Shown: one piece after another, positions 34,431 to 43,648 of the stretch
Layout of the letters: the number at the start of each line of letters is the position of its first letter
How positions within the stretch are numbered: position 1 is the first letter of the stretch
Assembly: GCA_934462715.1 (NCBI GenBank)
Contig: CAKSIJ010000011.1
Location: 1 to 64,000 of the forward strand
Origin: an uncultured Clostridia bacterium
Lineage (GTDB): Bacteria > Bacillota > Clostridia > UBA1381
Direction: 5' to 3'
Length of the DNA stretch: 64,000 bases
Program-made: the position numbers and the translations under genes
Notes under the pieces: generated by a model
What the model saw: the letters and a program-made list of their open reading frames with translations, nothing else
Told to the model about the DNA's origin: nothing
Database searches by the model: none

Positions 34431-36155
34431 GTGAAGCTTACACTTTCAAATTCCGCAAGAAAAATTATAAAAAAATATCATTTTAACAGTACGTTTTTTC
34501 AGTATTTCAGAAAAATACTTCTCTACTTTTCCGTACCGTGTATTTTTCTGTGCGGAATAATTTATTTTACATATGTGAGATACTACAATTCAATAACCGA
34601 AAATTCCGTCACCACAAGCTTTGAAAAGGTTAAAAATACCACTATGAATATCTTTTCCGAGATATATAAAAGAAAGATTATGTTTGGGACGGACAATACC
34701 GTTTTATCATGTCTGCTTTTAAACGAAAACGACTGGTACACTCCGAAAAACCTCGAATACACACAGTATGTAAACAAGCTTATAAGCAGCACCATACTCA
34801 CGTCCGATTACATAAACTCGATATATCTCTATTGCCCGAAATATGACTATGTGTATTCGTCCTATTCGCCGAACCCGCTCGAAAGCTTTTACAACACTAC
34901 CTGGTACGAATACTTTAAGAAAAACAACGCTTCGGCGTTTGTCTATTCATGTTCCGATAAATTTACAAATGACGAATGTATATCCGCCGTATTTCCGATA
35001 GAACGAAATTCAAATCTTTTGGGGATACTTGTATTTAATATAAATAAATCGGTTTTTTCGCAAATGCTTTCTCTTAATACCGAGTCGGAAACGGCTTATC
35101 TTTTCTTTAATGATGAGCTGATTTATTCATCAAAGGACGGCGCCGTTGCCGAATATGACAAACTCGCACAGGATTTTTCCATTCAAAAGACCAAAAATTC
35201 CATAATCTGTACCGAAAGTCTTGGCGACTATAATCTTTTTCTGCGTATGGATACCGGAATATCGGAGCTTGTAAACACAAAAAATTTTACGCTTATAATA
35301 CTGCTTATTCTGACTGCGTCGGCGCTTGTTATACCTTTCATTATATCGTTTTTCGTGTCGATGAATGTATACACCTCAATAGCGGGCATTGTGATAAAAT
35401 TGCAGAACGTATACGGCAACACGGATATGGAGTATACCAAAAATGAAATAGAATATATAAACAGCAACATCATAAAGCTTATCTCACATTCAAAAAACGT
35501 TGAGCAGGATTTGGCGGAAAATATAAACAAGCTGAAGCACGCACAGATAATCTCGCTGCAAACACAGCTGAATCCGCATTTTCTTTATAACACTTTAAAT
35601 TCCGTCACCATGCTTGCCGCCGGAAAAAACATAAGCGAAATTGACGTTCTGATACGCAACCTTTCCGACTTGCTTACCTACTCCCTCGATACTCAAAACA
35701 CTTTTGTAACAATCAGACAGGAAATGATGTATACAACATATTACATAAACATCGAAGAAATAAAGTACGAAACAAAATATAATATTAACTGGAACATACC
35801 GAATGAGCAATACGAAGTAAAAATACTTAAATTTATTTTTCAGCCTATTATAGAAAACACGCTCAGACACGGCTTTAAGCATAAGAGCGGCGATTCGCTG
35901 ACGCTCACCGTATCGTCCGAGGTGTCGGGCAATAAAATACGTTTTACTTTTTATGACACCGGATGCGGAATAAAAAAACCGGAGCTTATAAAAATCCGTG
36001 AAAATCTGAAAACCTCTGCTTTTCCGGAAACGAAAAACATAGGCATATACAATGTCAATCTGCGTATAAAGCTGATTTTCGGCGATGAATACGGTGTTGA
36101 CATAGATTCCGAGGAAAATAAATTTACAAAGGTTACCATTACGCTTCCCGTATAA
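34431..36155 (+). CDS. yesM: YesM-type sensor histidine kinase
   Basis: 574 residues. Two membrane segments (about 28-48 and 286-308) frame a ~235-residue extracellular Cache-like sensor. The cytoplasmic part is a HAMP-like stretch, then His_kinase domain LNPHFLYNTLNSV (His383), N box PIIENTLRHGF, G1 DTGCGIK and G2 NIGIYNVNLRI. This is the family that reports extracellular sugars to YesN regulators. The start is GTG at 34431 with GGAAAGGA 9 bases upstream; the ATG at 34426 stops at once. It ends in a terminator. Confidence 0.9.
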   Translation: MKLTLSNSARKIIKKYHFNSTFFQYFRKILLYFSVPCIFLCGIIYFTYVRYYNSITENSVTTSFEKVKNTTMNIFSEIYKRKIMFGTDNTVLSCLLLNENDWYTPKNLEYTQYVNKLISSTILTSDYINSIYLYCPKYDYVYSSYSPNPLESFYNTTWYEYFKKNNASAFVYSCSDKFTNDECISAVFPIERNSNLLGILVFNINKSVFSQMLSLNTESETAYLFFNDELIYSSKDGAVAEYDKLAQDFSIQKTKNSIICTESLGDYNLFLRMDTGISELVNTKNFTLIILLILTASALVIPFIISFFVSMNVYTSIAGIVIKLQNVYGNTDMEYTKNEIEYINSNIIKLISHSKNVEQDLAENINKLKHAQIISLQTQLNPHFLYNTLNSVTMLAAGKNISEIDVLIRNLSDLLTYSLDTQNTFVTIRQEMMYTTYYINIEEIKYETKYNINWNIPNEQYEVKILKFIFQPIIENTLRHGFKHKSGDSLTLTVSSEVSGNKIRFTFYDTGCGIKKPELIKIRENLKTSAFPETKNIGIYNVNLRIKLIFGDEYGVDIDSEENKFTKVTITLPV

Positions 36156-36156
36156 A

Positions 36157-36190
36157 AAAGGAGTCAATCCCAAAATCGGATTGACCCTTT
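36157..36190 (+). terminator. Terminator after yesM
   Basis: AAAGGAGTCAATCC and GGATTGACCCTTT form an 11-13 pair stem with a short CAAAATC loop, followed by TATTTATAT. It starts two bases after the stop. Confidence 0.75.
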
Positions 36191-36292
36191 ATTTATATAC
36201 AGACAATTACTGTCAGATTTTTGCATTTGCCGATTTGAGGTTTACACAAAATGAGGGATTGCCCCAAGCTGTCCGAATCATAACTTTTTTCG

Positions 36293-37144
36293 TTATGCTT
36301 GTTTTTCTTTTCTGTAATCGGACGGTGCTTGACCGCAAAAGCGTCTAAACCTTGCCGAAAAGTAATTTGAGTCGGCATATCCGCACAAAAACGCAATGCT
36401 TGTGACGGGCAGCTCGCTGTCTGACAAAAGCTTTTTTGCATTCTTCATTCTGAGACTTTCTATATATTCGCCAACCGTTTTGCCGTTAGCTTTTTTAAAC
36501 AATCCCGACAGAGTCCTTGCCGAGCAGTGACAAAACTTTGCCGCCGATGATAAATTAATGGGTGCGGCAAAATTTCTGTGGATAAACACAAGCGCATTTT
36601 TCACTATATTTTCATTATCAGAATAAATCTCGGCGGATTTTTTTGCCGCTTCGGAAATTAACATAACACACAAGGGATGTATCAAGTTATCAACAGTTTC
36701 TATATCCGGAATATTTTCCGATAAATCCGAACTAAATTCCTCCGTCAGCTCATCTTTAGGTATTTTGTATTTCTTTGACATATGCAGCATTTTGCCTTTG
36801 CTCCCGGTGTATTTTCCTACGCTGATAAATCCGCAGCAGCTGTCATTCATACAAATAGGGACAATAAACTCCCCCACTCCGGCATAACAGCTCCCGAAAA
36901 AAATTTCATAATTGTTTTCTTCAATTTTTTTCAAAATGTTATTTTGGTTAAATATGCACTTATCCCACATTTCCGGAAAGGATTTCACATAGGTACAGTA
37001 CGCTTCTGAATGAATATTCACGCTCGGCAGACGGTAAATCAAATTTAACATCGCATTGTCCTTTGAATGTATTGTGATATTAAAATCGTACTTTTCTTTG
37101 AGATATGCTATGTAATTTTTAATATAATCTATTTCGTCCCTCAT
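36293..37144 (-). CDS. PocR-type AraC-family regulator
   Basis: 283 residues. The N-terminal ~150 residues resemble the PocR ligand-binding domain (EIFFGSCYAGVGEFIVPICMNDSCCGFISVGKY). The C-terminus is a double AraC HTH (INLSSAAKFCHCSARTLSGLFKK; VTSIAFLCGYADSNYFSARFRRFCG). It has a TTGACT-17-TATAAT promoter and is divergent from the FAD oxidoreductase gene, its likely target. The effector cannot be read from the sequence. Confidence 0.85.
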   Translation of the reverse strand: MRDEIDYIKNYIAYLKEKYDFNITIHSKDNAMLNLIYRLPSVNIHSEAYCTYVKSFPEMWDKCIFNQNNILKKIEENNYEIFFGSCYAGVGEFIVPICMNDSCCGFISVGKYTGSKGKMLHMSKKYKIPKDELTEEFSSDLSENIPDIETVDNLIHPLCVMLISEAAKKSAEIYSDNENIVKNALVFIHRNFAAPINLSSAAKFCHCSARTLSGLFKKANGKTVGEYIESLRMKNAKKLLSDSELPVTSIAFLCGYADSNYFSARFRRFCGQAPSDYRKEKQA

Positions 37145-37203
37145 CCAATCACGCTTTCCCGATATTTATATATTTTTTCTCAATATCTATGGTTTGTAAA
37201 ACA

Positions 37204-37232
37204 ATTATACACTATACTTAAGATAAAGTCAA
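37204..37232 (-). promoter_or_regulatory. Promoter of the PocR-AraC gene
   Basis: On the minus strand TTGACT (37232-37227) and TATAAT (37209-37204) with a 17-base spacer. A weaker TATACT on the other strand (37213-37218) overlaps it and could serve the divergent gene. Confidence 0.7.
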
Positions 37233-37262
37233 GCAAAAATATTATTGAAAGGAAGAACTTTA

Positions 37263-38552
37263 ATGAATTATATTGAAAAAGAAAAAACAATTAACGCTGT
37301 AAAAACAGACGTGCTTGTAATCGGCTCGGGTCCCGCCGGGATCGGTGCGGCATTAAGTGCCGCAAGACTCGGAATGAAAACAACAATTGTCGAGCAGCTC
37401 GGCACACTCGGCGGAATTGCAACAACCGGAATGATGAGCCACTGGACAGGCAGCTGCGACAGCAAAATTTACCGTGAAATATTAAAAGAAAGTGCCGACA
37501 GAAACGACGGAGAGCAAAAGGGTAAGATTACAATCAACATCGACCCCGAAAAGTTAAAGCTTCAATACCTGGAGATGCTTACGGCTTGCGGAGTTGAAAT
37601 ATTGCTTTACACTTTTGCGTGCGACGTCATAATGGAGAACGATGCTTTAAAGGGTGTTATAGTTGAAAACAAATCCGGCAGAACGGCTATTTTTGCGGAC
37701 AGCGTTATAGACGCAAGCGGCGATGGTGACATAGCCGCAAAATCCGGAGTACCGTTTGTTCTCGGAAGAACCGGCGACCACAAAATGCAGCCGGCAACCC
37801 TTATGTTCAAGGTCGGCGGCGTTGATGTCGATAATGCAGTATTTTTGCCGTCCTTTGAAAGTACATACGAAACAGAAAAAGGCGAATTGCAGACACTTGC
37901 CAAAGAACATCTTCCCTCACCTGCCGGTCATGTTTTGCTTTACCGCACAACTCTTCCGGGGATCGTAACCTGCAATATGTCAAACGCTATCAATATAGAC
38001 GGCACAAAAACGTCTGACCTTGTAAAAGCTGAAATAATTTGCCGCAGCCAAATTGACAAAATTGTTGAATTTCTGAGAGAATTTGTTCCCGGATATGAAA
38101 ACTGCTATCTAATCAGCACAGCATCTCTTATAGGAATACGCGAAACACGTCATTTTGAGGGAAAATATGAGCTTACCGAAAATGATATTCTATCATCAAG
38201 GGTGTTTGACGATTGGATTGTCAGAGGAGCAAGCTTTAATTTTGACATACACAACATTGAGGGTTCGGGGCTTGACAAGCATGGCATTCAAAAGAAATTC
38301 CCGAATATAGACGGCTACACCATTCCTCTCGGCTGCTTTATTCCGAAAAATGTCAAAGGACTTCTGCTTTGCGGAAGAAATATTTCCGGAACACACGTTG
38401 CTCATTCAAACTTCAGAGTTATGCCGATATGCGCAGGCATGGGAGAGGGTTGCGGAGCAGTAGCTGCATACGCTAAAAAATATAACACCTCTTACGATAA
38501 TGTTGATATTGACGCAATTCATAATTATCTTGCAGACGGTACTTTATTTTAA
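37263..38552 (+). CDS. FAD-dependent oxidoreductase
   Basis: 429 residues. The N-terminal dinucleotide-binding fold is clear (VLVIGSGPAGIGAALSAARLGM...IVEQ), followed by GTLGGIATTGMMSHW and VIDASGDGDIAAKSGVP. These are the marks of the FAD_oxidored (PF12831) family. Near the end LLLCGRNISGTHVAHSNFRVMPICAGMGEG is the second FAD contact. Substrate unknown; relatives occur in sugar-degradation clusters. ATG at 37263 has GAAAGGAAG 8 bases upstream. It is divergent from a PocR-type regulator and followed by its own terminator. Confidence 0.85.
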   Translation: MNYIEKEKTINAVKTDVLVIGSGPAGIGAALSAARLGMKTTIVEQLGTLGGIATTGMMSHWTGSCDSKIYREILKESADRNDGEQKGKITINIDPEKLKLQYLEMLTACGVEILLYTFACDVIMENDALKGVIVENKSGRTAIFADSVIDASGDGDIAAKSGVPFVLGRTGDHKMQPATLMFKVGGVDVDNAVFLPSFESTYETEKGELQTLAKEHLPSPAGHVLLYRTTLPGIVTCNMSNAINIDGTKTSDLVKAEIICRSQIDKIVEFLREFVPGYENCYLISTASLIGIRETRHFEGKYELTENDILSSRVFDDWIVRGASFNFDIHNIEGSGLDKHGIQKKFPNIDGYTIPLGCFIPKNVKGLLLCGRNISGTHVAHSNFRVMPICAGMGEGCGAVAAYAKKYNTSYDNVDIDAIHNYLADGTLF

Positions 38553-38562
38553 ACAACAGCAA

Positions 38563-38601
38563 TGTGCCGGCACAGCAATTTTGCGTTCCGGCACATTTTT
38601 T
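38563..38601 (+). terminator. Terminator between FAD oxidoreductase and yjbR-like gene
   Basis: AATGTGCCGG and CCGGCACATT are perfect 10-base arms, followed by a T run. It can serve the plus-strand gene and lies at the 3' end of the minus-strand YjbR gene. Confidence 0.8.
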
Positions 38602-38950
38602 ATTTCTTTCTGCTTCTTACCTTTGCCTTCGTCAGCTCATAGCTGTCATAAATCATACTTTTGATTTCATCTTCGGGAACGCTTCCGTCAAGGATAATCG
38701 AGTTCCAGTGAACTTTGTTCATGTGATACGCAGGTACTACCGATTGAAAGCTGTTTCTCTGCAAATTTGTAAGCTCAGGCTTGCATTTTACGTTTATCCG
38801 GATGCAGCCCAAATGCTCATAAATTGCCGCAAACATCTTGTTGTTACCCTTATGCCGCATAACCGTCCAATTTGCGTCATTAAACGGATAGTCCTCATAT
38901 GCGCCGGTCAGCGACAGGCAAAAATTTATTGCTTCTTTTCTTGTTTTCAT
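38600..38950 (-). CDS. MmcQ/YjbR family protein
   Basis: 116 residues, full length for the YjbR family (CyaY-like fold). It has the recognisable start RKEAINFCLSLTGAYEDYPFND, a central MRHKGNNKMFAAIYEH and C-terminal HMNKVHWNSIILDGSVPEDEI. DNA binding has been proposed for relatives but the role is unknown. It stands alone on the minus strand between two sugar-related genes. Confidence 0.85.
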   Translation of the reverse strand: MKTRKEAINFCLSLTGAYEDYPFNDANWTVMRHKGNNKMFAAIYEHLGCIRINVKCKPELTNLQRNSFQSVVPAYHMNKVHWNSIILDGSVPEDEIKSMIYDSYELTKAKVRSRKK

Positions 38951-39188
38951 ACAATCACCTTATAAATCATTATCATCATAACAATTATATCATCAAGATT
39001 TAAAAAGGTCAACGTATTTAAAATAAAAAATCTATTTTTTGTACTATTATTTCTATGTATCGTCATAACCAAAAATCATAAAATGTGATATAATTACAAA
39101 AACAAGAAGTGTTAACGAAAAAAATATGCTATGCACATTTTTTTCGCTGAAATTTGTGTTGCCGCACGGCGGCGGAATGGAGATTCTT
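38951..39188 (+). promoter_or_regulatory. AT-rich gap with candidate -10 for the GH5 gene
   Basis: A TATAAT at 39089-39094 stands about 95 bases before the GH5-like start, without a good -35 at 17 bases, so an activator may be needed. No ORF with a ribosome-binding site is seen in the gap. Confidence 0.35.
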
Positions 39189-40283
39189 GTGAAAAAAATT
39201 GACGGATTTTCAAAAGGTATGGGTATAGGCGGCTGGCTTACAAATTATAAAAGGTTCAACGTCCTGCCCGAGGACAAAAGAAGAATAATCACAATCGGAG
39301 ATATGGAGCATTTCAGAACCTATATCACGGAATGGGACGCAGAAAACATCGCCGCAATGGGTGTTGACCATGTGAGAATAGGCTTTGACCAATTGGTTAT
39401 GGAGGAAGCTCCTTATAAATACCGATATGAAATATTTGCGTTGCTGAAAGACTTTGTCACAAAATGTATCGGTATGGGGTTAAAGGTTGTTTTAAATCTG
39501 CATAAGGCAATCGGAAATTATTGCGATATTCAAGAGGTCGTAACCCTGTTTGATTCCGATGAGCTTCAAAAACGTTTTGTTGCACTGTGGCTGAAAATCG
39601 AAGCAGATTATTCGGATTATCCAGAGGTCATGTTTGAGCTTCTAAACGAGGTTCGCGACGTTAATGCCGATTTATGGAATAATCTGGCTGAAAAAACCAT
39701 ATACGAAATCAGAAAAGTAAATAAAAACAGAAAAATCATAGTTGGCAGCAGGAGCTGGAACAGTGCATACGAGCTTGAAAACCTCAGAGTTTACGATGAT
39801 GAAAATGTAATCTATACCTTTCACAATTACGCTCCGTTTGAATTTACTCATCAGCAAGGGGTTCTGCAGTCCGACTGTATGTTCTATAACCGCAAGCTGT
39901 CATACCCCTGTGACGATATTGAACGATACAGAGATTATTATCGTATTGTGTGCGGAAGTGACAATGCATACAGCGAATTTGAAAGAATAGACATAAATGT
40001 TCTGCGTGCATACCTTAAAGGCGCAAAAAGCTTTATTGAAAAATATCCGGACAAGATACTCTGGTGCGGAGAGTTCGGTACATTACGGCACTGCGACTTA
40101 AAGTCAAGAGAAAACTGGATGGCTGATATGATTCAAATCTTGCAGGAAATGGACATACCCTACTGTGTGTGGAATTATCTGTCAACTCCGAATGACGGCA
40201 ACAGATTCAGCCTGGTTGATGATGAAACAAGGCAAATATTAAGCGAACGTATGACAAGGATTATAAACGGTGATATAAGGTGA
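39189..40283 (+). CDS. GH5-like glycoside hydrolase (cellulase family fold)
   Basis: 364 residues, clan GH-A. GMGIGGWLTNYKRF opens the barrel. Glu154 in FELLNEVRD is the acid/base position, HNYAPFEFTHQQ resembles the GH5 His/Tyr motif, and Glu295 in LWCGEFGT is the probable nucleophile. There is no signal peptide. I favour GTG at 39189 (GGAG 6 bases upstream, protein begins MKKIDGF); ATG at 39177 is possible and the frame is open to 39126. The stop overlaps the start of the next gene by 4 bases, so enzyme and transporter are translationally coupled. Confidence 0.82.
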   Translation: MKKIDGFSKGMGIGGWLTNYKRFNVLPEDKRRIITIGDMEHFRTYITEWDAENIAAMGVDHVRIGFDQLVMEEAPYKYRYEIFALLKDFVTKCIGMGLKVVLNLHKAIGNYCDIQEVVTLFDSDELQKRFVALWLKIEADYSDYPEVMFELLNEVRDVNADLWNNLAEKTIYEIRKVNKNRKIIVGSRSWNSAYELENLRVYDDENVIYTFHNYAPFEFTHQQGVLQSDCMFYNRKLSYPCDDIERYRDYYRIVCGSDNAYSEFERIDINVLRAYLKGAKSFIEKYPDKILWCGEFGTLRHCDLKSRENWMADMIQILQEMDIPYCVWNYLSTPNDGNRFSLVDDETRQILSERMTRIINGDIR

Positions 40284-41137
40284 ATTACATATTAACTGCT
40301 GTATCGGTGATATTGGGAACAGGAAAAAATATAACGTCAAAACTCGGGAAAGAATACTTTGCCGATATAAACGGCTGCGCAAGGGTTAACGCTATAACCT
40401 CTGTAATCGGATGTATTGTTTTTATGCTTTCTTTCGGCAATTGGAGCAAAAGCTGCAGTGCGGTATTTTTTATACTCAGCTTTCTGTACGGCTTATGCAC
40501 TTTTTTATCTCAGATTTTTTATATCAAGGCAGTAAAGGACGGGCCTGTGTCGGTATGCTCGCTGATATATTCCTGCGGATTTATAATACCGACGGTTTTT
40601 GCCGCCATAGCTTTCAAGGAAAATGTAACGCTATTGAAAATAGTCGGCATATTGCTTTTGGTATTATGTACTTTTTTGGCAAGCTATCAAAAAGAAAAAA
40701 CCGATAAATACAATTGGCTCATCCCTGCGTGCCTTGCAATGCTAAGCTCCGGTACGGTCGGTGTTTTGCAAAAAACGGTAAGACAGTTTTATCCGAAATG
40801 GTATATGGACGAATACCTTTTCCTGGCTTTTACCTTTATGTTGATAATCTCCATAACTGCCATGAAGCTTTCAAAGCCCGTGTATCGTGAGTTTAACAAA
40901 AGATATATACATATACTGACGCTGTTTCTTGCTGTCTGCGTTGTCGGCGCAAACAAGCTGAATCTGCAGCTTTCGGGAATTATGCCCGGGGTGATATTCT
41001 TCCCTGCCGTTAACGGCGGCTGTCTTGTTCTTTCGTCGGTTATGTCAAGGGTTATTTTCAGGGAAAGGTTTTCAAAGGTTAAAATGTTGGGATTGATAGG
41101 AAGTGTTGTGGCTATAGTTTTGACTTCTCAGGGATAA
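40280..41137 (+). CDS. EamA/DMT-family transporter
   Basis: 285 residues with about ten membrane helices in two related halves, as in the drug/metabolite transporter superfamily. A typical segment is IFYIKAVKDGPVSVCSLIYSCGFIIPTVFAAIAFKE in the first half and a matching FPAVNGGCLVLSSVMSRVIFRERFSKVKMLGLIGSVVAIVL in the second. The GTG start overlaps the GH5 gene stop by 4 bases. It may move the product or substrate of the GH5-like enzyme; the direction is unknown. Confidence 0.82.
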   Translation: MNYILTAVSVILGTGKNITSKLGKEYFADINGCARVNAITSVIGCIVFMLSFGNWSKSCSAVFFILSFLYGLCTFLSQIFYIKAVKDGPVSVCSLIYSCGFIIPTVFAAIAFKENVTLLKIVGILLLVLCTFLASYQKEKTDKYNWLIPACLAMLSSGTVGVLQKTVRQFYPKWYMDEYLFLAFTFMLIISITAMKLSKPVYREFNKRYIHILTLFLAVCVVGANKLNLQLSGIMPGVIFFPAVNGGCLVLSSVMSRVIFRERFSKVKMLGLIGSVVAIVLTSQG

Positions 41138-41241
41138 TTTCTCTTACGGATTAATAGTGTAAGTCAGTAAGTTTTGTTTTTATGCGGTAATTGATACTTT
41201 TGCGTATTTAGCGATATAGCTTACGGTTATTGTTAATTTTA

Positions 41242-41257
41242 ATAGCGCTATTTTTTA
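41242..41257 (+). terminator. Weak terminator after EamA gene
   Basis: AATAGCGCTATT is a short perfect palindrome followed by TTTT. The rest of the 41138-41315 gap is AT-rich and shows no gene. Confidence 0.3.
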
Positions 41258-41315
41258 TATGCAAAATCTCAATGAAAATAGACCCTTTTCCTTGCACCCC
41301 ACTCACTCAGCAGTT

Positions 41316-42674
41316 TTACGGCAATCTTAGGTATTTGGGAAAATGATTTTTCAAGATACCGTCAGAGCCTTTAGCCCAGCCGAGTGGGGCTTTTCCTACA
41401 GCCATGCAGCAATAGCCCTTAACATCGGAATTTATTGTTTCACCTCTCAGATACTTTCTTATTTCCTCCGATTCGGCAAAGAACGACACGCTGTTTTTGA
41501 ACTCCGAAAGTTCCAGTGAGGATAACAAAGCCTGTGACGGCTCAAATCTGTTCTTTTTGCACACTCCCAAATGAAGTCCGCCTCTGACAAGCTTTAATCC
41601 GTCGGTATCGATTCCGTGAGGAACAAGGTAAAGGTTATCTCCGAACATTTCAAAGCAGCCGTCAAAATCGGTAAAAAGGGTTTCCTTTTCAAAAGCTTTG
41701 AAAAGCTTCACTCCGGATTCCGTATTTTTCTTTGTTGTCTTTTTTGAAAATGCACGGTCAGCATGTTCTCCGTCCTTTTTCAAAAGTGCAATAAAATGAC
41801 CCTCTCCTTTTTGTGTATGAGGGAAAATTCTGCGAGTTTTTGTCATATCATATCTGCCCGAAGCCCATTCGTTTCTTCCGGCGGAAAGCATATCAAGTCC
41901 CGTATCCGCAAGCGACATATCGGAATGAGAATCCAAAAAATATTCAACCGTTTCCTCATTTTCACATGGAGCAAACGTACAGGTTGAATAAGCAATATAA
42001 CCTCCGGGAGCAAGCATTTTATAGGCGAAATCCAGTATATGCCTTTGGCGGACGGCGCAGGTTTTTGTATGGTTAATACTCCACTCCGTCACAGCCTGCG
42101 GCTCTTTTCTGAACATACCCTCCCCCGAACACGGTGCGTCAACGATAATCTTATCAAAAAACTGTGGAAATTTTTCCGCAAGCTTTTCTGGTGATTCATT
42201 GGTAACAATTGAATTTGCAATCCCCATTCTCTCTATGTTTTCCGCAAGTATCGCCGCACGCTTGGGAATTATCTCGTTTGCAACAAGCAGACCCGAACCG
42301 TCAAGATATGCTCCTGCCTGCGTTGCTTTGCCTCCCGGTGCGGCGCAAAGGTCGAGTATGTAATCGTCCTTTTTGGGCGTCAAGGCTTCAACGCTTGCCA
42401 TTGCCGACGGCTCCTGGAAATAGAAAAGCCCTGCAACGTGATATGGATTTGTTCCGGAAATTGTTTTTTTATCGCAATAAAAACCATTATTGCACCACTC
42501 AATTTTTTCAAGTCCTCCGATTATATCCGCAATTTCCGAATATGCACATTCCTTTCGTTCATTTACACGCAGTCCTGTTCTGATTGGTGCATTTTGAAGT
42601 GCTCCGATAAACTCATCATATTCATCTCCGAGCATTTGCTTCATTCTCGCAGAAAAATTCTTTGGCAGTTCCAT
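41316..42674 (-). CDS. rsmF: RsmF-type 16S rRNA m5C methyltransferase
   Basis: 452 residues. SAM-binding motif I is LDLCAAPGGKATQAG. The two catalytic cysteines of RNA m5C methylases are in DAPCSGEGMFRK (motif IV) and AYSTCTFAPCENE (motif VI). The C-terminal third is the RsmF-B and PUA-like extension (LKLVRGGLHLGVCKKNRFEPSQAL...GYCCMAVGKAPLGWAKGSDGILKNHFPK), so the RsmF/YebU branch rather than RsmB. It would methylate a 16S rRNA cytosine. It lies 25 bases downstream of metA. Confidence 0.9.
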   Translation of the reverse strand: MELPKNFSARMKQMLGDEYDEFIGALQNAPIRTGLRVNERKECAYSEIADIIGGLEKIEWCNNGFYCDKKTISGTNPYHVAGLFYFQEPSAMASVEALTPKKDDYILDLCAAPGGKATQAGAYLDGSGLLVANEIIPKRAAILAENIERMGIANSIVTNESPEKLAEKFPQFFDKIIVDAPCSGEGMFRKEPQAVTEWSINHTKTCAVRQRHILDFAYKMLAPGGYIAYSTCTFAPCENEETVEYFLDSHSDMSLADTGLDMLSAGRNEWASGRYDMTKTRRIFPHTQKGEGHFIALLKKDGEHADRAFSKKTTKKNTESGVKLFKAFEKETLFTDFDGCFEMFGDNLYLVPHGIDTDGLKLVRGGLHLGVCKKNRFEPSQALLSSLELSEFKNSVSFFAESEEIRKYLRGETINSDVKGYCCMAVGKAPLGWAKGSDGILKNHFPKYLRLP

Positions 42675-42699
42675 AGTTAATATCTTCCTTATTTATCAA

Positions 42700-43617
42700 T
42701 TATTTAATGCTGTCAATATCGTACGGAGTAGCCTGGTATACAAAATAGTTAAGCCAATTTGAAAACAATAAGCTCGCATGGCTTTTCCACCTTACCACAG
42801 GTGGTTTTTTCGGGTCGTCATTTGGGAAATAATGCTTTGGTATATCGGGATTTATTCCCTTTTCCAGATCTCTCTTGTATTCATCGGCAAGAGTTCCTGC
42901 GTCATACTCTGAGTGACCCGTTACAAATATCTGTCTGCCGCCCTTTGTGAAAACTATGTAAACCCCGGCTTCTTTCGATTCCGCAAGAATTTCAAGCTCT
43001 TTTACCTTTTGTATATCCTCTGCGCGAACCTCGGTATAGCGTGAATGAGGAGCGTAAAATTCACTGTCAAAGCCGCGTACAAGCTTTGCGGTTTTTCTGT
43101 TAACCTTGTGCAGAAATACTCCCGAGCATTTTTTATCAAGCGAATATTTCGGTATTCCGTAGTGGTAGTATAATCCTGCCTGAGCCGCCCAGCAAATATG
43201 GAGCGTTGATGTAACGTGAGTTTTTGACCAGTCCATGATTTCCTTAAGCTCGTCCCAATAGTCTACATCTTCAAAATTGTAACATTCCACCGGCGCACCG
43301 GTGATAATCATTCCGTCATATTTGCTGTTTTTGATTTCTTCAAAGCTTTTGTAAAAGGACGCCAAATGTTCATATGAAGTGTTTTTTGATTCATGCGTTT
43401 TCATGGCAATCAAATCCGGCTCAACCTGAAGCGGAGTGTTGCTCAAAAGTCTTAAAAGCTGTGTTTCGGTTGTAATTTTCGTAGGCATTAAATTCACAAT
43501 TGCAATCTTCAGCGGACGTATATCCTGGTGCATTGCCTTTGTTTCACTCATAACAAATATATTTTCATTTCTGAGCTGCTTTGTTGCCGGCAGCTTATCT
43601 GTAACCTTAATAGGCAT
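42700..43617 (-). CDS. metAA: Homoserine O-acetyltransferase MetA
   Basis: 305 residues, full-length MetA family. The catalytic Cys142 is in [10 protein letters not shown], with GHSEYD supplying the His and Glu. Position 111 is Glu (ITGAPVE). In this family Glu111 has been tied to acetyl-CoA use and Gly111 to succinyl-CoA, so acetyl transfer to homoserine is predicted. This is the first committed step of methionine synthesis. AGGAAG precedes the ATG. It lies 31 bases downstream of rbgA and leads into rsmF. Confidence 0.93.
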   Translation of the reverse strand: MPIKVTDKLPATKQLRNENIFVMSETKAMHQDIRPLKIAIVNLMPTKITTETQLLRLLSNTPLQVEPDLIAMKTHESKNTSYEHLASFYKSFEEIKNSKYDGMIITGAPVECYNFEDVDYWDELKEIMDWSKTHVTSTLHICWAAQAGLYYHYGIPKYSLDKKCSGVFLHKVNRKTAKLVRGFDSEFYAPHSRYTEVRAEDIQKVKELEILAESKEAGVYIVFTKGGRQIFVTGHSEYDAGTLADEYKRDLEKGINPDIPKHYFPNDDPKKPPVVRWKSHASLLFSNWLNYFVYQATPYDIDSIK

Positions 43618-43648
43618 AAAATCACTTCCTGTAATTCAAAATTTATAA

